Source of the DNA: Brienomyrus brachyistius
Lineage: Eukaryota; Chordata; Actinopteri; Osteoglossiformes; Mormyridae
NCBI RefSeq assembly: GCF_023856365.1
Contig: NC_064548.1
Coordinates: forward strand, 7,861,642-7,925,641
Reading direction: 5' to 3'
Length of the DNA stretch: 64,000 nt
The translations under genes and the position numbers were made by a program. How positions within the stretch are numbered: the first letter of the stretch is position 1; each line of letters starts with the position of its first letter. Positions 13,311-27,200 of this stretch are shown piece after piece. The notes under the pieces are model-generated. The model searched no databases. It saw nothing but the letters and a program-made list of their open reading frames with translations, and was not told where the DNA came from.

Positions 13311-13830
13311 CATCCTTTGGAGTCACCATTCAGCTCCTGTATTCTTGGATATTTATAACTAAACCTGCAGGAGTGCAGTCGACGTGTGACAACGTTCTGA
13401 ACCACCATGGCAGATACGAGGGCAAGGGGCGTGAGAAAATTGCACACTGACGGTACATGTGAACAGCCAGTCAGGTGAAACGAAAGCACTAGACATTTCA
13501 AAGTGGGTTTAAGCTGTTTTTCTTTTAAAGGACATTTTATGGTTTTTCTTGTGTCTGGCCTATTAAAACAACCAGATAAAAAGTACTTAAATAAAAAAAA
13601 ACTAAATGTAGACATATAAGTATTAATTAATAATTAATATTAATACCTTAAATCAAAGCGATGGTTAAGGATTGCTAGTGATTGTCATACTGCCTGAGCT
13701 AAAATGCCTCAGAGGTGATATGATATATATATGATGCACAATGAGGCCTCTCGGATATGGAGGAAAGACAGCATTTCACAGGGACAGCAGGAAACCCTCA
13801 ACACGCCCAGCAGTCAGCTGCTCCAGTCCA
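13311..13830. other. Non-coding, nothing recognised
   Basis: AT-rich stretch 13,590-13,650. No gene or repeat identified. Confidence 0.5.
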
Positions 13831-13837
13831 ATAACCA

Positions 13838-14130
13838 TGCGGTGCCTGATGTGGTGCCCGATGTGGTGTCTGTGCCGGTACCCACCACGGTACCCGATGT
13901 GGTGCCCAATGCGATGTGGTGTCTGCTCCACGCGGTGCCTACTCCATGTGGTGTCCAATGCGGTACCCATAACGGTACCCGATGCTGTGCACGATGTGAT
14001 GCTTGATGCGGTGTTTGCTCCATGCTTAACGTGGTGCCTGACATGGTGCTCGACGCTGCACCCACCACAGTACCTGACGTGATGCCTGATCCGGTGCCTG
14101 CTCTACAAGGTACCTGCCCGACACGGTACT
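13838..14130. repeat. Degenerate GGTGCC/GGTACC minisatellite
   Basis: About twenty short units of 12-15 bp (gatgtggtgcc, gatgcggtgcc, cacggtaccc). Overlapping open frames on both strands arise from the repeat and are not taken as genes. Confidence 0.75.
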
Positions 14131-17074
14131 CGCTCCATCTCCTCTGACTCCTCCTCCCCTCCTCCAGGGCCGCGATGGCCGCTCTCCTCCTTGGCCATTC
14201 CACACCTGCCCTTTGGCTGCTTCCACACCTCGCTTGGCTGCTCAAGAAAATCTCCTGCACTTGCAGCTGCAGACCCTGGTGTCTGTGACAGGGATTGTGA
14301 TTGGTGTTTTGGGGGGCTCTACCCTTGAGGGGGGGTGGGCTGAGCTTCTTGGGAGCTATTTCAGGTCAGCCGTCTGGTTAACAACAGAACTGCCAGAGCA
14401 TGGAATAAAGACGCTGCTCTCGGGACAGCAAGGGCCACAGAGAACAGTAAGAGGGTCTCGGAGGAGCAGTTGCAGCAAGGGGTGACATCCTGTCTGCATA
14501 TGACAACAGGAGGGATGGTCAGGTAACCGTGGACGTCCATATTCACTTGACCCACCAGACCCTGGTCTATATCTGATGGTATATAATGATGTGCTCTCTT
14601 ACCTCCAGGAAACATGTCCCGAGTACCATTATGACTCCAGTTTTGACTGCTGTTTCCATTCCTGTTTTGAGTCTGGTTTTGACTCCCTTCCTGACAGTTC
14701 CACCCTTAAGCACCTCCATGTTCCATTCTGCCCTCGATCTCCCTGCCCCTATAAAATGTCAGGGTCCCTTTCGCACCGGACTCCATCCCCTGTGTCGCAC
14801 CACCGTTTACGGGAACCTCATCCGGTACCTTCAGCGTTTATGGTGATGAAGGGAACATGTACGGGTCTCCTTAGCGGAGTGTAATTACTGCACGTGTCCA
14901 TGAGGAACCACAGCAAGAGATGGAAAACTTGCAGGGCTAAAACAAAGTGAATTAAATGAAGCAATTGCGGTGAGCCCTTGTTAGGTTGGTCCTCACAGGT
15001 GGGGGACAGTTTTGGTGACTCTCCACCACCAGGGACACCTCACCCAGATGAAAGTCTATAAATCACACTTTTCTTCCTATCTCTCTGGACCTTGGCAGCT
15101 TTTACACCTGAAAGACTCAGTTCCTTGATGAAAAACTGTCTACGGGGGGTTGGGACAGCGCAATATTAAACAGGTCTCACCGCTGTCTGGTGTGCCAGAG
15201 AGACATTGGCAGAGAACCAGCTGTTTGCTGCAGGAGATGCCTCTGCAAACAGAATCCCCGGAGGTTCATCGGGGGGGGGGGGGGGGGAAAGGTAAATATT
15301 TTATTTGCCGCTAAGTGAGGGATGTTGCCATCTTCGTCTGCATGCTTGTTTACTCCGGTGTTAACCTGGTTCGACGAGGTATACAGGCTTGTTAAAAACA
15401 AGATTTCGGGTTTATCTGATTGAGGAGATCGCATCCGCAGCTAAACAGAGCGCAGATTCACAGCCACAGGGCAGGGCAGTGGCCAGGATCCAGTGAGAGG
15501 AGAGGGAGCTGCAGGCCTCGCAGGCTGCATGCATCACAGCAATGCAGTCGTAATGCGATATAGGGGTCTGTGGGCCACTGCAATAACAAAACAGTTACCA
15601 AGGAATGACTCCCAGAGGCAACGGAATAGACCCACTGCCCGCCTCGGAAAACAGACAATGAAGAGTAAGCTGATAGGCTGAGAGATCGAATCCATTAAGC
15701 ACCCTAGGCGTTCTCCAGGCATGGCAGCATTGTAATTAAACAGGAAGCCATGTTCTTTATAAGACAGAGGCCGCCTGGTCTCTATGCAGCTAGCTTTGGG
15801 GCTAAAGCTAACATGGCGCTAACCAGCACGCTCTGGTAAATCAGGCAGTGTAAGGATTCCCTATTCTGGACTGGCCAGGGGGTCACTCACAGACACCAGA
15901 GAGCCTTTCCTCATTATATTTAGTCATAAATAAAATGAGCACACAGTCTTCACCTGTACACCTTAGTTAGTTCTGAACATGGGCATCGTTAGGTCCTATT
16001 TTAAGTATTGTAGTCCCCATGCCAAAAAAAACAAAAATAAGTCAAGCCCCAGGTAACCTGACTTAGCCCCTGATCTTTTCAATAGCTAGAAACGCCCCTG
16101 GTTCCGAGTAGCTTTCGGCAGGTAACACAGGACCGGCATCCATCCATCTATCATCACCCTCCACAAACTTTCCATGGGACATCAGCCATGTGGGGGGAGA
16201 TTTTTCTCCCAGGAGGTGTGTGACCACCTCAGTGCTACTCCAGCCTGCAGTCAGAGTGCTGTTAAGCAAGGTTCCGTTACCAAGGATACACCAGTATTTA
16301 TCTCACATTTGCTAATTAGGCAGGTGCCTTCGGACAGGTAAGGGAAGCAGTTGGGGTTCAAAGCCTTGTTCTCATGCTCATGGACCCAGTGGTGACATGA
16401 TTACTGTGCTGGCCCACAGCACAGTACCAGACAAAGGCACAGACCCATAACCTGCTGAGTTATTGTCAGGATGCCTCACCGCAACATAACTGACAGTATA
16501 AACTGTTCCTGATGCCTCCCTGCCCTGCGGCCATGAATCTTCGCTCCGTTTAGCTGCGGTTGCGATCTCCTGAATCAGACAAACCCGAAGCTGTTCTCAG
16601 CTTTACTGAGAAGCTCATTTCTGGCTCTTGTGGAAACTCACATTTCAGTCATGAGAGCAGGGGACCTGCTGGGCCAGCGAGACGCCATTATGAAGCGGGG
16701 CTGAGGACCTGAAATCCAGGGGGTGCCCAGGAAACACTCTGGAGCAAATTCTACGGCAACCTGTTACACACCGAGATGCGGCTCTTGGCCGTCTTTCTCT
16801 GTAACGACACCATCAATTATCTTTTAGTTCAGCTCTATCTGAATTCACTGCAACATTCTCTGGCAGCTGATAGCAAGTGATGATGGTGATGAAGAGCTGA
16901 GGCAAAGCGATTACAGACAGCTTTCCAGTCTATGTGACGCTGCTCATGGCCATGCAGGAACATCCCTTAAAGCCCACATTTTAGCCTTGACAATAATTAC
17001 AAACAATAATTGCAGACAAAAACAAGGCTGTGTGCTAGAACTAAGGGCCAACCTTTGCTCCACCTCCAGGCCTA
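14131..17074. other. Non-coding region
   Basis: A G run lies at about 15,271-15,287. Short frames at 14.21-14.88 kb and 15.18-15.72 kb show no domain. Nothing further identified. Confidence 0.5.
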
Positions 17075-17345
17075 TGTCCCAAGAGCAGGCCTCTACCCCA
17101 CCTCCAGGTTTATGTCCCCAGAGCAGGCCTCTCCCCCACCTCCAGGTTTATGTCCCAAGAGCAGGCCTCTGCCCCACCTCCAGGTTTATGTCCCCAGAGC
17201 AGGCCTCTGCCCCACCTCCAGGTTTATGTCCCCAGAGCAGGCCTCTGCCCCACCTCCAGGTTTATGTCCCCAGAGCAGGCCTCTCCCCCACCTCCAGGTT
17301 TATGTCCTAAGAGCAGGCCTCTGCCCCACCTCCAGGTCTAGGTCC
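17075..17345. repeat. 38-bp minisatellite (~7 copies)
   Basis: Units with gcaggcctctgccccacctc and aggtttatgtcccc repeat at 38 bp (17161, 17199 and on). The three + frames are open because 38 is not a multiple of three and no stop occurs in the unit. Confidence 0.93.
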
Positions 17346-18909
17346 CGCCCACAGACTACTGGCCCACCTATGGGCCTATATCCTGTCTAAGGCCTCCTGT
17401 CTCCTCTGTGACAGATGTGTGCTGCTATCGACACTCATACATCAGTCACACCCAGTCTGATGGGTCCAGGCCACAGAAAAAGCTGAGAGTCACAGGAGCT
17501 GGCTGACAGCCCTGTGGTTCCCTTTGAGACAGCAGCCAGGCAGACATCGCTACATCGCTCCACACGCAGGCCTGCCCATCTGCGGCAGTATCTTATCGAG
17601 ACCAGAAGTGGAGAGAAGACTAAAGGTCTGCAGGAGAATGGAGCTGCAGGTGAGTCATCACTGTCTGGCCTTCAGGAAGTGCTATCTCATGAAGATGGGC
17701 CAATCTTTAATAAAGAGGGATTCCACCCGGAGTCAGCGGGTGTTGAGCAACAGAGGGGGCAGAATGACTCTTTCCCTCAGACAAGCGTACACCTCACCGC
17801 TGAACCGAAAGAGACTCTGGGATTTTCCTGGCCGATGAAAGTGCTCCATTTACCGGCACACTTAACAGCTCTCCAAATTAAAGCACTTAACAATTAGCGA
17901 TGAATTAGAGAACCAACTGACGGGTTCAAATTAAACGTGACATTCAAACGGACGCCATTAATTAGGGTCGGAAAGATGCAGGTCGAGGGCCAGATGAGAT
18001 GCAGTTTCCGTGCGTGTGCGGGGCTCGAGGCAGGGGCACGCCGCGCCAAAGAAGAGCAGGTACTGAAGGAAACAGAATTAACCATTTTCTAATTACATTT
18101 TAAAGAATGGCTGATTACAGATGATAGACTGATTACAGCAGCCTACACACTACACACATTTTAATCAGCAGAATTTGTTTTATCTGATACGCAGCTCGTC
18201 GGGAAGTCAGCTTCAGATCTGCAGCAAAAACCCACAGGCAGGATCCAACTTTCCAAGGCAATGAATCGTTTTTCTTCTGTCTGACGCTTAAAGCGACGGC
18301 CATCGCAGTTGTCCTTTAGGTAAACTATCTCCTAGAGCTTCTTTTGACTGAGTTCTTCAGAGGTTAAAATACTCCAATGTGTTATTGCAAAGCTGAAGGA
18401 ACTAATTAGAGAATAAATCAAACCAGCTGAATAGAATGTCAATCCAATAAGCAATTACAAGAGACACAAATACAAAGGTTTAAATGTGCATCCTTTACAA
18501 ATGGATTATATAGCAATACATGGCATACATTTTCCAGGAAAAAAACCAGGCTTACAGAGCCCAACAGAAGAGAGGAGGAACTGTCCACATTAAGATACAT
18601 CTTTGAAACTTGAAGACAAAGTCACAGCGTTTCACCTTCATGTCCAACGGTCCGTGGTTAATCACCGGAGTCTCAGATCCATTAGCGTTCGCCGCACACA
18701 GTTTACCACACGCTGAGCTGATACACATGCTGCGGCGCCCAAACACACCCTGCGTATCAATTTAATTTTTTTTTATAGTCAATCTGACGATCGGCCGGGT
18801 TTATATTTCACCCCCGAATCTGTATTTTCTGGCCAGCTAGAATTTATTTGCTTTTCATCTTTATTTTGCAATATCAATGACGGTGAGTCAGTGAGGGACA
18901 CTGTCTCCA
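17346..18909. other. Non-coding region, possible conserved element at 17.86-18.10 kb
   Basis: The segment 17,860-18,100 is compositionally unlike its neighbours. It has several AATTA/TAATT words and few repeats, and resembles vertebrate conserved non-coding elements. Conservation cannot be tested here. No gene supported. Confidence 0.4.
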
Positions 18910-19042
18910 CACCGTCAGAAAAGAAATACCAATTTGTCCCTTTGAAGGTACAATTACTTGTCAGACATTTTTGTACCATTGGGGCTATATTAATGTTGTT
19001 TGTACCTTGGGGAACAAAACTGTGACCTTTTTTCTGACAGTG
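18910..19042. mobile_element. Short MITE with CACTGTCAGAAAA-type ends
   Basis: Left end caccgtcagaaaagaaa is mirrored by the right end ccttttttctgacagtg. The interior has paired gtacaatt/ttgtacc and tttgtaccttgggg words typical of this fish MITE type. No clear target duplication. Confidence 0.6.
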
Positions 19043-20277
19043 CACTTGGAGAGAGCAGAGTTTGGACTGTGGTCAAAATGGATAAAACCGCAGGTAGGTG
19101 TTGATTTACCCCCCCCCCCCCCACCTCTCGGGGAGTTACCCCCCGCCGCTGCATCCCGGACTATCTCTTCAGAAGGTCCACATACATACCAGAGTGTTTA
19201 CATGAAGATGAAACCAAGTAACATCTATTCATGAAGACTGGTGCCTTTTTTTCTCCTGGCTAATCACATTTTCCAGTCATGCCATTTTTCACCGCCTTCG
19301 ACAGAAAGTGAGATTGAGAAATACTCAGAGCCTCTTTGTCTCTGAGAAATCTTTATATTGAGCGGTTTGCCACAACACGCCTCTACCGCTCAGCGCGGCT
19401 GAGAGCGAACAGCAAAGGAACGCCGATACAGAGGGGACAGATATCGCCTCAGACCTAAACTGGCCACAGCATTGCCGCGTCAACATTGTGAGAAGAGGTT
19501 GGACGGAGGGGAATGTACACGAGGGCGTCATTAGCAGGAGGGGGTCCCAGGGTGTCGGGGTGTAAAGCTAGTGGAGCAGCTAGATGGGGAGCAATTATGA
19601 TTCAGAAACGCTGTGTTAGCCAAAGACGCGAAGGCACACCACGAATTTACCTGAGCAAGGCTCAGAAACAGATCTTCAATGTTAGACTTCAGACATATAA
19701 AGGTGAGGAGCGATGATTTGTGGAGCGATGATAGTAATCGGTGAACATATGTACAGATTTCCACACCAAGTGCAATTCAAAGAATGTCCATTTCACTGAG
19801 AACAATTTGGTTTCACAATAAAAAAAAAAAAACACACACAACAAATCATCCATGATTTATCTGAAATTAAGGGGGAGAAAACAAGCTACCTTGTATTTTG
19901 TGTTGTTCGTTTCCCTATTACAGAGTAACAAGAGGGATAGACGGGGGTTTGATGGCACGCTGAAGAATGTCACCGAGCCATCTCCACACCCTCGGGCTGT
20001 CTGACAGACAGACAGACTCTTCAGACAAAAATTCATATGTAGATTTCAACTGTTATATTTCGGTCTAAGATCAGGAGGAAGTCAGCTGAATGTTGGTTGA
20101 GGTGGTCTTTCGACATCGCTGCACCCCACTTACGCCCCCCTCCTCCCACACACATCGTCCCACAGCCTCCAACAACACATACAACCACATCTGCAAAATA
20201 CATAGATACACAAAAACCTGTCTTCCCATTACTACAGCGATCTATTATTGTACTAATATAGGTTAGGGACCCTGGCA
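19043..20277. other. Non-coding, nothing recognised
   Basis: C run at about 19,111-19,122 and A run at about 19,820. Frames at 19.33-19.76 kb are short and unassigned. Confidence 0.5.
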
Positions 20278-20430
20278 GAGGTGAACATTTCTGGTCCAGA
20301 AAGTAAAAATGCAAACCAGGATTTTGTTTCAACCGACCAGTTGTACTCTGTGACTCTTTATTTACAACTGGTTGGTTGAAACAAAATCCTGGTTTGCATT
20401 TTTACTGTCTGGACCTGAAATGTCCACCTC
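20278..20430. mobile_element. Near-perfect palindromic element
   Basis: Left arm (gtccagaaagtaaaaatgca and aaccaggattttgtttcaac) is mirrored by the right arm (gttgaaacaaaatcctggtt and tgcatttttactgtctggac). The stem is about 65 bp with few mismatches, around a loop of roughly 20 bp. It is probably a hairpin MITE. A clear target duplication was not found. Confidence 0.75.
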
Positions 20431-22738
20431 ACCGTCACCACAACCTCCTCCAGGATAAGCGATTGAAGGATGGATGGATGGACGGATGGACAGATGGACC
20501 TTGATCGCGAGGCAATCGGCAGGGGATGTGAGCATGGGGCCTTTAGGACCATCTGTGTGTTCATGAGTATCCACACAGAGACTGTCACTGCAGCTGGCCC
20601 GGAGTGACACAGCATCCCTCTCATGACCATGCAGCTGTCACCTACTCAGCATCCCCCCCCCCCCCCGCCCCCCGCTGTCTGACATCGCTGATGGCCAGCA
20701 GAGAAGGTCCGCATGGTTCAGAAGATCCCTCAGAGGGCCTCAGATTAAAAGAGAGACGCTGCGTGACTGTTCTTTGTTTCTCTATGAAAGAATAACATTA
20801 AAAACTTGGATCCAAACTATCGGTCTGCACATCTGCCTGGTCCTCCTAACTAAAATACCACTTCCCCAAGGGGGGAGGGGGGCAGTGCTGTGCTGGGTAT
20901 TTAGTCCTCGTTTAGAGGCTCTCTGGTCAGATGCAAAGTTGTTGTTAGAAACAGCTCTGAGCAGTCGGGCAGACAAGCGGCAGAAGTAATACCCAGATCA
21001 GCAGGTGTCTGCCGGGTGCTGCAACCTCTATTACAGGAAGACTGGGCTTGACTGAGGAAGCCTAAGGTCTCGTAAAGGAAGCTAATTACCCCCAAAGGAA
21101 AGAAACAGATTAACTGAGGGGGAACTCAGACACCACACAAACTATCGAATAAATACATGTGGATGCCAGGATGGAGTGAGCAGCACGAGCAGAGCAGTGA
21201 GGAGAATCTGTCCGAGAGACAGGCTGACTGAGCAAAATGAACCGGAAGGTCACACCAGTCCATTTAACAGAAACATCACAGGGATATTGGATGTCACCAA
21301 ATTGAGCGGTTCGTCAACCATATGTCTGGAAGCAGAGAAAGCTGTCGACTGGTCACACCAAGTGAGTCAGGGCAAGCGCTTAGGCAACCGAACGAGCATC
21401 CCCACCTTCTCCATTGCTCTTCCCCAGGTGGTGCTGGGTTCGTCTACACAGTGTCGTTAAGTGTCGTGGAGAGTCGCTCCGTCTCTGTGAATCTAACTGA
21501 GCCCTTATCACCCCGGATTGCTGTGGCACTCGACTCCACATGCCGATTTTCAAACATCAAAGATATTTTGATTATATTTAAAATCTAATGTTCGTAATAT
21601 CTGATGTTTAGTTTCTCAAACTTATCTCCTTTTTCCATAGTCAGGAGTTGGCAACTGTGTATGTCACTGCACTTTGTACTCAATATAAATGTGTATATGA
21701 CTAACAAAACTTTGAAACTCATGTGTAGGGAGAGCGAAGATCTCAAATGAGGAAATGCTTCGTGCTCCGGGGCTCCTGTCACACAGAAACAGGTAGACCA
21801 ACATTAAAAAATTTAAAAAACAGTAAGACGTCCTTTAGTCGATATTCTGAAATATATGGTAATGTTAGGGATGTGTACAGTGACGTGAGCCTGGGTTTTG
21901 GTGACAGACAAGGGGGACCAGGAATGGCATGTAACCAGCAACAGGTTTGCCATTTCTGGGGCCCCCTCATCCGCCCAATGTAATGACTGTTTTTGGCCAG
22001 CAGGGGGCCACACACAAATGGAAAACATCGCCGCTGCATCAGGCTGAGGGCTCTGGCCCCCTGCTTCTGCATTGCTGTGTTATTAATGTGTAACGTGGCC
22101 CATCTGTAATTTTATAACTCTAGCTATTCCCTTTTCCTTCTTTGTCCTTCAATGTCCACTTGATAACTAGGCATTTCCAAGAAAAAGCATTTATCTTGAT
22201 TATTATGAATGAAAACTGGCTTTATAAAGCATAATGTTTATTTGTGGTATCGAAATTCTCCACTTTAAACTGAAGTTGGTTAGAAATCTTGAATGAGTCC
22301 TCCAGTGGGAATTAGATCACAAAGGTTCAAGGCCACTTTTAAAACAGAAAACATTTATGCCATCTTCTTACTGCTTCTGTGATTAACTAAACACTTTTTA
22401 AACTAAGACGTATTAGGGCAGAATTAACAATATAACACAGACATGCAAAAGACCATCTCTCTTTTCAAACATTTCACAGATACCTTCATGAGCGCATCAT
22501 TCAGACTGGCTAACCCCCCTTTCTGAGGTCATCAGGTCAAAGGTCTGAACTAGATAAAGGCAAACAAAAGCCACTTTTCCCACGAGTCTGTGCAAATTAT
22601 TGGGCGTCAGCTTGACTCAAAGGGGGCTGTAGCCTATAGTTTAGCAGTCACAAAGGTACGCCATTAATTCTTTTTCATTCAAAGTAACGACAAAAAACGT
22701 TTCTTCAGGGGACATCAGCGCTAACAACAGAACTGCAC
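20431..22738. other. Non-coding region
   Basis: A GGAT-type simple repeat lies at about 20,467-20,500 and a C run at about 20,652-20,672. Frames at 21.18-21.59 kb and 21.75-22.07 kb carry no recognisable domain. No gene supported. Confidence 0.5.
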
Positions 22739-24240
22739 TAATGCCCAGGCCAATGCTCAGACTGTCACCAACACTCAGGCCAATGCTAACGCTCAAACCA
22801 ATGCTAATGCTCAGACTGTCACCAACACTAAGGCCAATGCTAACGCTCAAACCAACGCTAATGCTGAGAATGTCACCAACACTCAGGCCAATGCTAACGC
22901 TCAAACCAATGCTAATGCTCAGACTGTCACCAACACTCAGGCCAATGCTAACGCTCAAACCAATGCTAATGCTCAGACTGTCACCAACACTCTGGCCAAT
23001 GCTAACACTCAAACCAACGCTAATGCTCAGACTGTCACCAACACTCTGGCCAATGCTAACACTCAAACCAACGCTAATGCTCAGACTGTCACCAACACTC
23101 TGGCCAATGCTAACGCTCAAACCAACACTAATGCTCAGACTGTCACCAACACTCAGGCCAATGCTAACGCTCAAACCAACGCTAATGCTCAGACTGTCAC
23201 CAACACTCTGGCCAATGCTAACGCTCAAACCAACGCTAATGCTGAGAATGTCACCAACACTCAGGCCAATGCTAACGCTCAAACCAACGCTAATGCTGAG
23301 AATGTCACCAACACTCAGGCCAATGCTAACGCTCAAACCAATGCTAATGCTCAGACTGTCACCAACACTAAGGCCAATGCTAATGCTCAAACCAACGCTA
23401 ATGCTGAGAATGTCACCAACACTCAGGCCAATGCTAACGCTCAAACCAATGCTAATGCTCAGACTGTCACCAACACTAAGGCCAATGCTAACGCTCAAAC
23501 CAACGCTAATGCTGAGAATGTCACCAACACTCAGGCCAATGCTAACGCTCAAACCAATGCTAATGCTCAGACTGTCACCAACACTAAGGCCAATGCTAAC
23601 GCTCAAACCAACGCTAATGCTGAGAATGTCACCAACACTCAGGCCAATGCTAACGCTCAAACCAATGCTAATGCTCAGACTGTCACCAACACTAAGGCCA
23701 ATGCTAATGCTCAAACCAACGCTAATGCTGAGAATGTCACCAACACTCAGGCCAATGCTAACGCTCAAACCAATGCTAATGCTCAGACTGTCACCAACAC
23801 TAAGGCCAATGCTAACGCTCAAACCAACGCTAATGCTGAGAATGTCACCAACACTCAGGCCAATGCTAACGCTCAAACCAATGCTAATGCTCAGACTGTC
23901 ACCAACACTAAGGCCAATGCTAACGCTCAAACCAACGCTAATGCTGAGAATGTCACCAACACTCAGGCCAATGCTAACGCTCAAACCAATGCTAATGCTC
24001 AGACTGTCACCAACACTCAGGCCAATGCTAACGCTCAAACCAATGCTAATGCTCAGACCAACACCAACACTCAGGCCAATGCTAATGCTCAAACCAATGC
24101 TAATGCTCAGACTGTCACCAACACTCAGGCCAATGCTAACGCTCAAACCAATGCTAATGCTCAGACCAACACCAACACTCAGGCCAATGCTAATGCTCAA
24201 ACCAATGCTAACATTCAGGCTGGCACTAACCTTCAATGCT
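22739..24240. repeat. 54-bp hierarchical satellite array (~28 copies)
   Basis: Each 54-bp unit consists of three related 18-bp blocks: aatgctaacgctcaaacc, aatgctaatgctcagact and gtcaccaacactcaggcc. The first two derive from a 6-bp aatgct/aacgct motif. From about 23.2 to 24.0 kb, two unit types alternate (gctcagactgtcacc and gctgagaatgtcacc), giving a 108-bp higher-order period. Two + frames (one without any ATG) and one minus frame are open throughout. The resulting 536- and 531-codon frames have strict 18-residue periods and I do not take them as proteins. Confidence 0.95.
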
Positions 24241-27200
24241 AAAGATCAGGCCGATGCTAAGACTCAAACAGACATACACAGTGAATTCCATGGAACTCCC
24301 CAAAAGACCAGCACAGACACCCTTACACTTCAGCAAGACCACACTGTCTAGCCTGACACACACCATCAGAAGTTGGCATGAATAGGCCCTTGTAGCGAGA
24401 ATAGCGTTCTAGTGTGTCTGGGGCTAGAGCTGCCAGTGGAAACATTGGCTGGGGAGGATCAAACATTTAGCTAACCCCCCTTGAATGGGTCGGGCAGCCC
24501 CCCCACGCTTCCGGTCCACCAGCCTCTACCTTCGGCCAGCAGCGATGAAGCCGTGAATGGAAGCCACGAGCGTGTGTGTGAGACAGAGACTGGGTCAGAC
24601 AGGGGGTAACCACAGGCCACAGGGCCCCGCCCCCCAGCCTTTCCCATTGCAGACCTCTAGCTGAAAGTAACAGCAGAAGGGTGTCGCGCGGCCTGCGGTC
24701 ACCGACCACGGGAGCCGGGCGAGTTGCGAGCTGCATGCTGGCCTGAACGAGCCTTTTATCCCAACCTGGGGGCAGCACAGAAACCAGGGAAAAACCGGGG
24801 AGTTAAAAGGGATATTCAGGTTCCCTTCATAGGGCAGGATACAGCCCACAAGGCACGGAGACCTGCCATATTTAAAAAGACACTGCCGAACTTCATCGCT
24901 CATTCGTTCTGTTCTCTGACAGAGATAAGAACAAATTATCGTGTTTGGATGAAGCATGTTTAGTCAGTAAATGCAGGCAAATGCTTTTCTGGGTGCGGGC
25001 AGCGTGAGGAGGTTCATTTACTGTACAGGCAAACGCTCATCATTACAAAAGCTGGCAGATATGGGGCCATTATTACATACGGAAATGATGTGTGTGAGTG
25101 GGCGACGGGGGTCAGCTCCTATCGCGGGTGTGCACGTGTTCCAGCCAGTGGCGTTTATAGGGGTGCTTTTCGCATTAAGCGCATCAGCACCTCTGCACAC
25201 ATATAAACCAGCCCCTCTTCGCTAGGCTCCTCACCACCCCGAAAGGTCGCTTTTTCTTTGATGTGCCAACTGAAATCAGTGGCGGCTAAAAAAAGCAGCG
25301 ACATGATCACAGGGAAAGTGTTAGATTAGTAGAGTTTCAGAGACACGCAAATCTGCCATTTCAGAGCATTAACCCTGTCCTGCTTCTCCATTTACACCTG
25401 GTTCTCATGGAGACCTCGGACCCGGCACAGAAAACGCCAGTGATTTTAAATTCTGCTTAATTTATCAGGCTGAGCCACGCTGGAAGAAACGATCACATTT
25501 TCCTGGTCCTGACAGCCAGGCTCGTTTCAAACCCGGGGACACCTAATCACACATATTAGTGGCCCTGAGCGAAATTCCGCCCCCTTGCTGGCAGAGCCTG
25601 ACAGGAAGCACACAGCCTCCAGAGGTTTAATAACTCCAGCCATCTGAGGCGACGGGAAAAAGCGACAGAACTGAGGATCGCGGGAAAAGGCAGAGCGAAG
25701 CCGCAGCTCTACCAGCTGACAGTCTGTCCGCGGCGCGTGGAAAACGCCATGGTGGGTTTGACGCTCCCCCGCATGTAGGAGGCGATGGCGAGCCTGTGCT
25801 ACAATTCCCCGCTGCTCTTTAACCCACCAGAGCGGCTCCTCTCAGTCATCACAGGCTAGCCACAGCGCACCCCAAGCCTGTGTGCTGTTTCTGATAGGAC
25901 ATTAATCACTGTCACGCTAGGCTCTGTGTGCCTGACAGACCTTTATGGCCCAGGAAAGGGAGCCACATATCGCCATAGAAACCACCACTCCCCACGCTAA
26001 ACAAACTGGTACAGAAAGGTAAATCAGAACATCGTCCTCCTCTGCCAAGCAGATAGAGAAGAGCTGTGGAATGTGTCTGTCTGGCAAGGGAAGCAGAAGA
26101 GGACAGCATTATTACCAAAGACATTAAATTTACCTCAACATTAGGGTTAGGGTTACTGCATCAAAAGGGAATTACCAAGACGTCAGGTTATGCCCAACTT
26201 TAGAGGTTTATTACTTATTTGTGCTGTTTCCCACGCGCACTGCTCACCCCAGGACTTGATTTAGCAGACGGCATTTACATTTTGCTGCAATTTACCTCAA
26301 TATAACCTAGAAAAATACATACATAATGTAGCTCTTAAACACCTATAAATACAACCCTTGGACTTTTGCATTTCATTAAAATCAATATCGGATTATTCAC
26401 AAGCCGAGGAGTGATCAGCCCCACACAGACAAACGGATAATTGTGTTTGTGCGTGAGTGTGAGCCCTGCAATGGACCAGCATCTAGGCCAGGGTGCCTCC
26501 TCAGCGTGGCAGTGCTTTGGGGTGTTCCAGCAGGGTGCTGGCAGGCATCACTCCCAACCCAGGGATGCTGACTGCATCAGAACCTTACTAACTGGTGCTT
26601 TGAGTCCACCTCACTGAAACTAGACCAGGCTGGCTCACTCTCTGTAACTCTCAAACAAACATACATACAACAGTGCTGACTGCTATACTCATCGTTACAC
26701 AGATGACTGTCCAAGGAAAAGGGGGGGGGAATGGTGGGAGGTGACAGCAGGTCATTTAGGATGAAGCCACATCGAGGTATCAGAGACGTTCGTTGGGCTG
26801 CTTTCTGCTCCACAAACCCTGAGAGCAAATGAGCAAATGAGGCATAATACTGGACATGACTATTCAAAGAGCACTAATTGCCCAGCTAGTTATGTAGCAT
26901 GGCTGACATTCTAGTCATTTAATTAGAGGCAGCACGTGTTTGTGGGTCATCGCTGACATTGACACGAGCAGCATCGATGTCACTTCCTGCCCCTGCCTGA
27001 CACTCGGCAAAGCGGCGAATCCTTTACCAATTTCCTCCGGCGCCCTACAGGAGAAGAATCCAAAAGCCTCTGGGGCTCCATCCCATTGAACTGGACCTGG
27101 GACATAAACCTGCCCAATGGAGCTAGAACCCACAGCCTCTGTCAGGCCGCCTGGGGTATTGTACGTCCTGCAGGCAGTCGAGGTTCTGCGGGGGGGAGTA

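Noticed and set aside
22641..24351. 536-codon + frame and 531-codon minus frame
   Set aside because: Both strictly follow the 54-bp satellite period and lie opposite each other. No real protein family is suggested.
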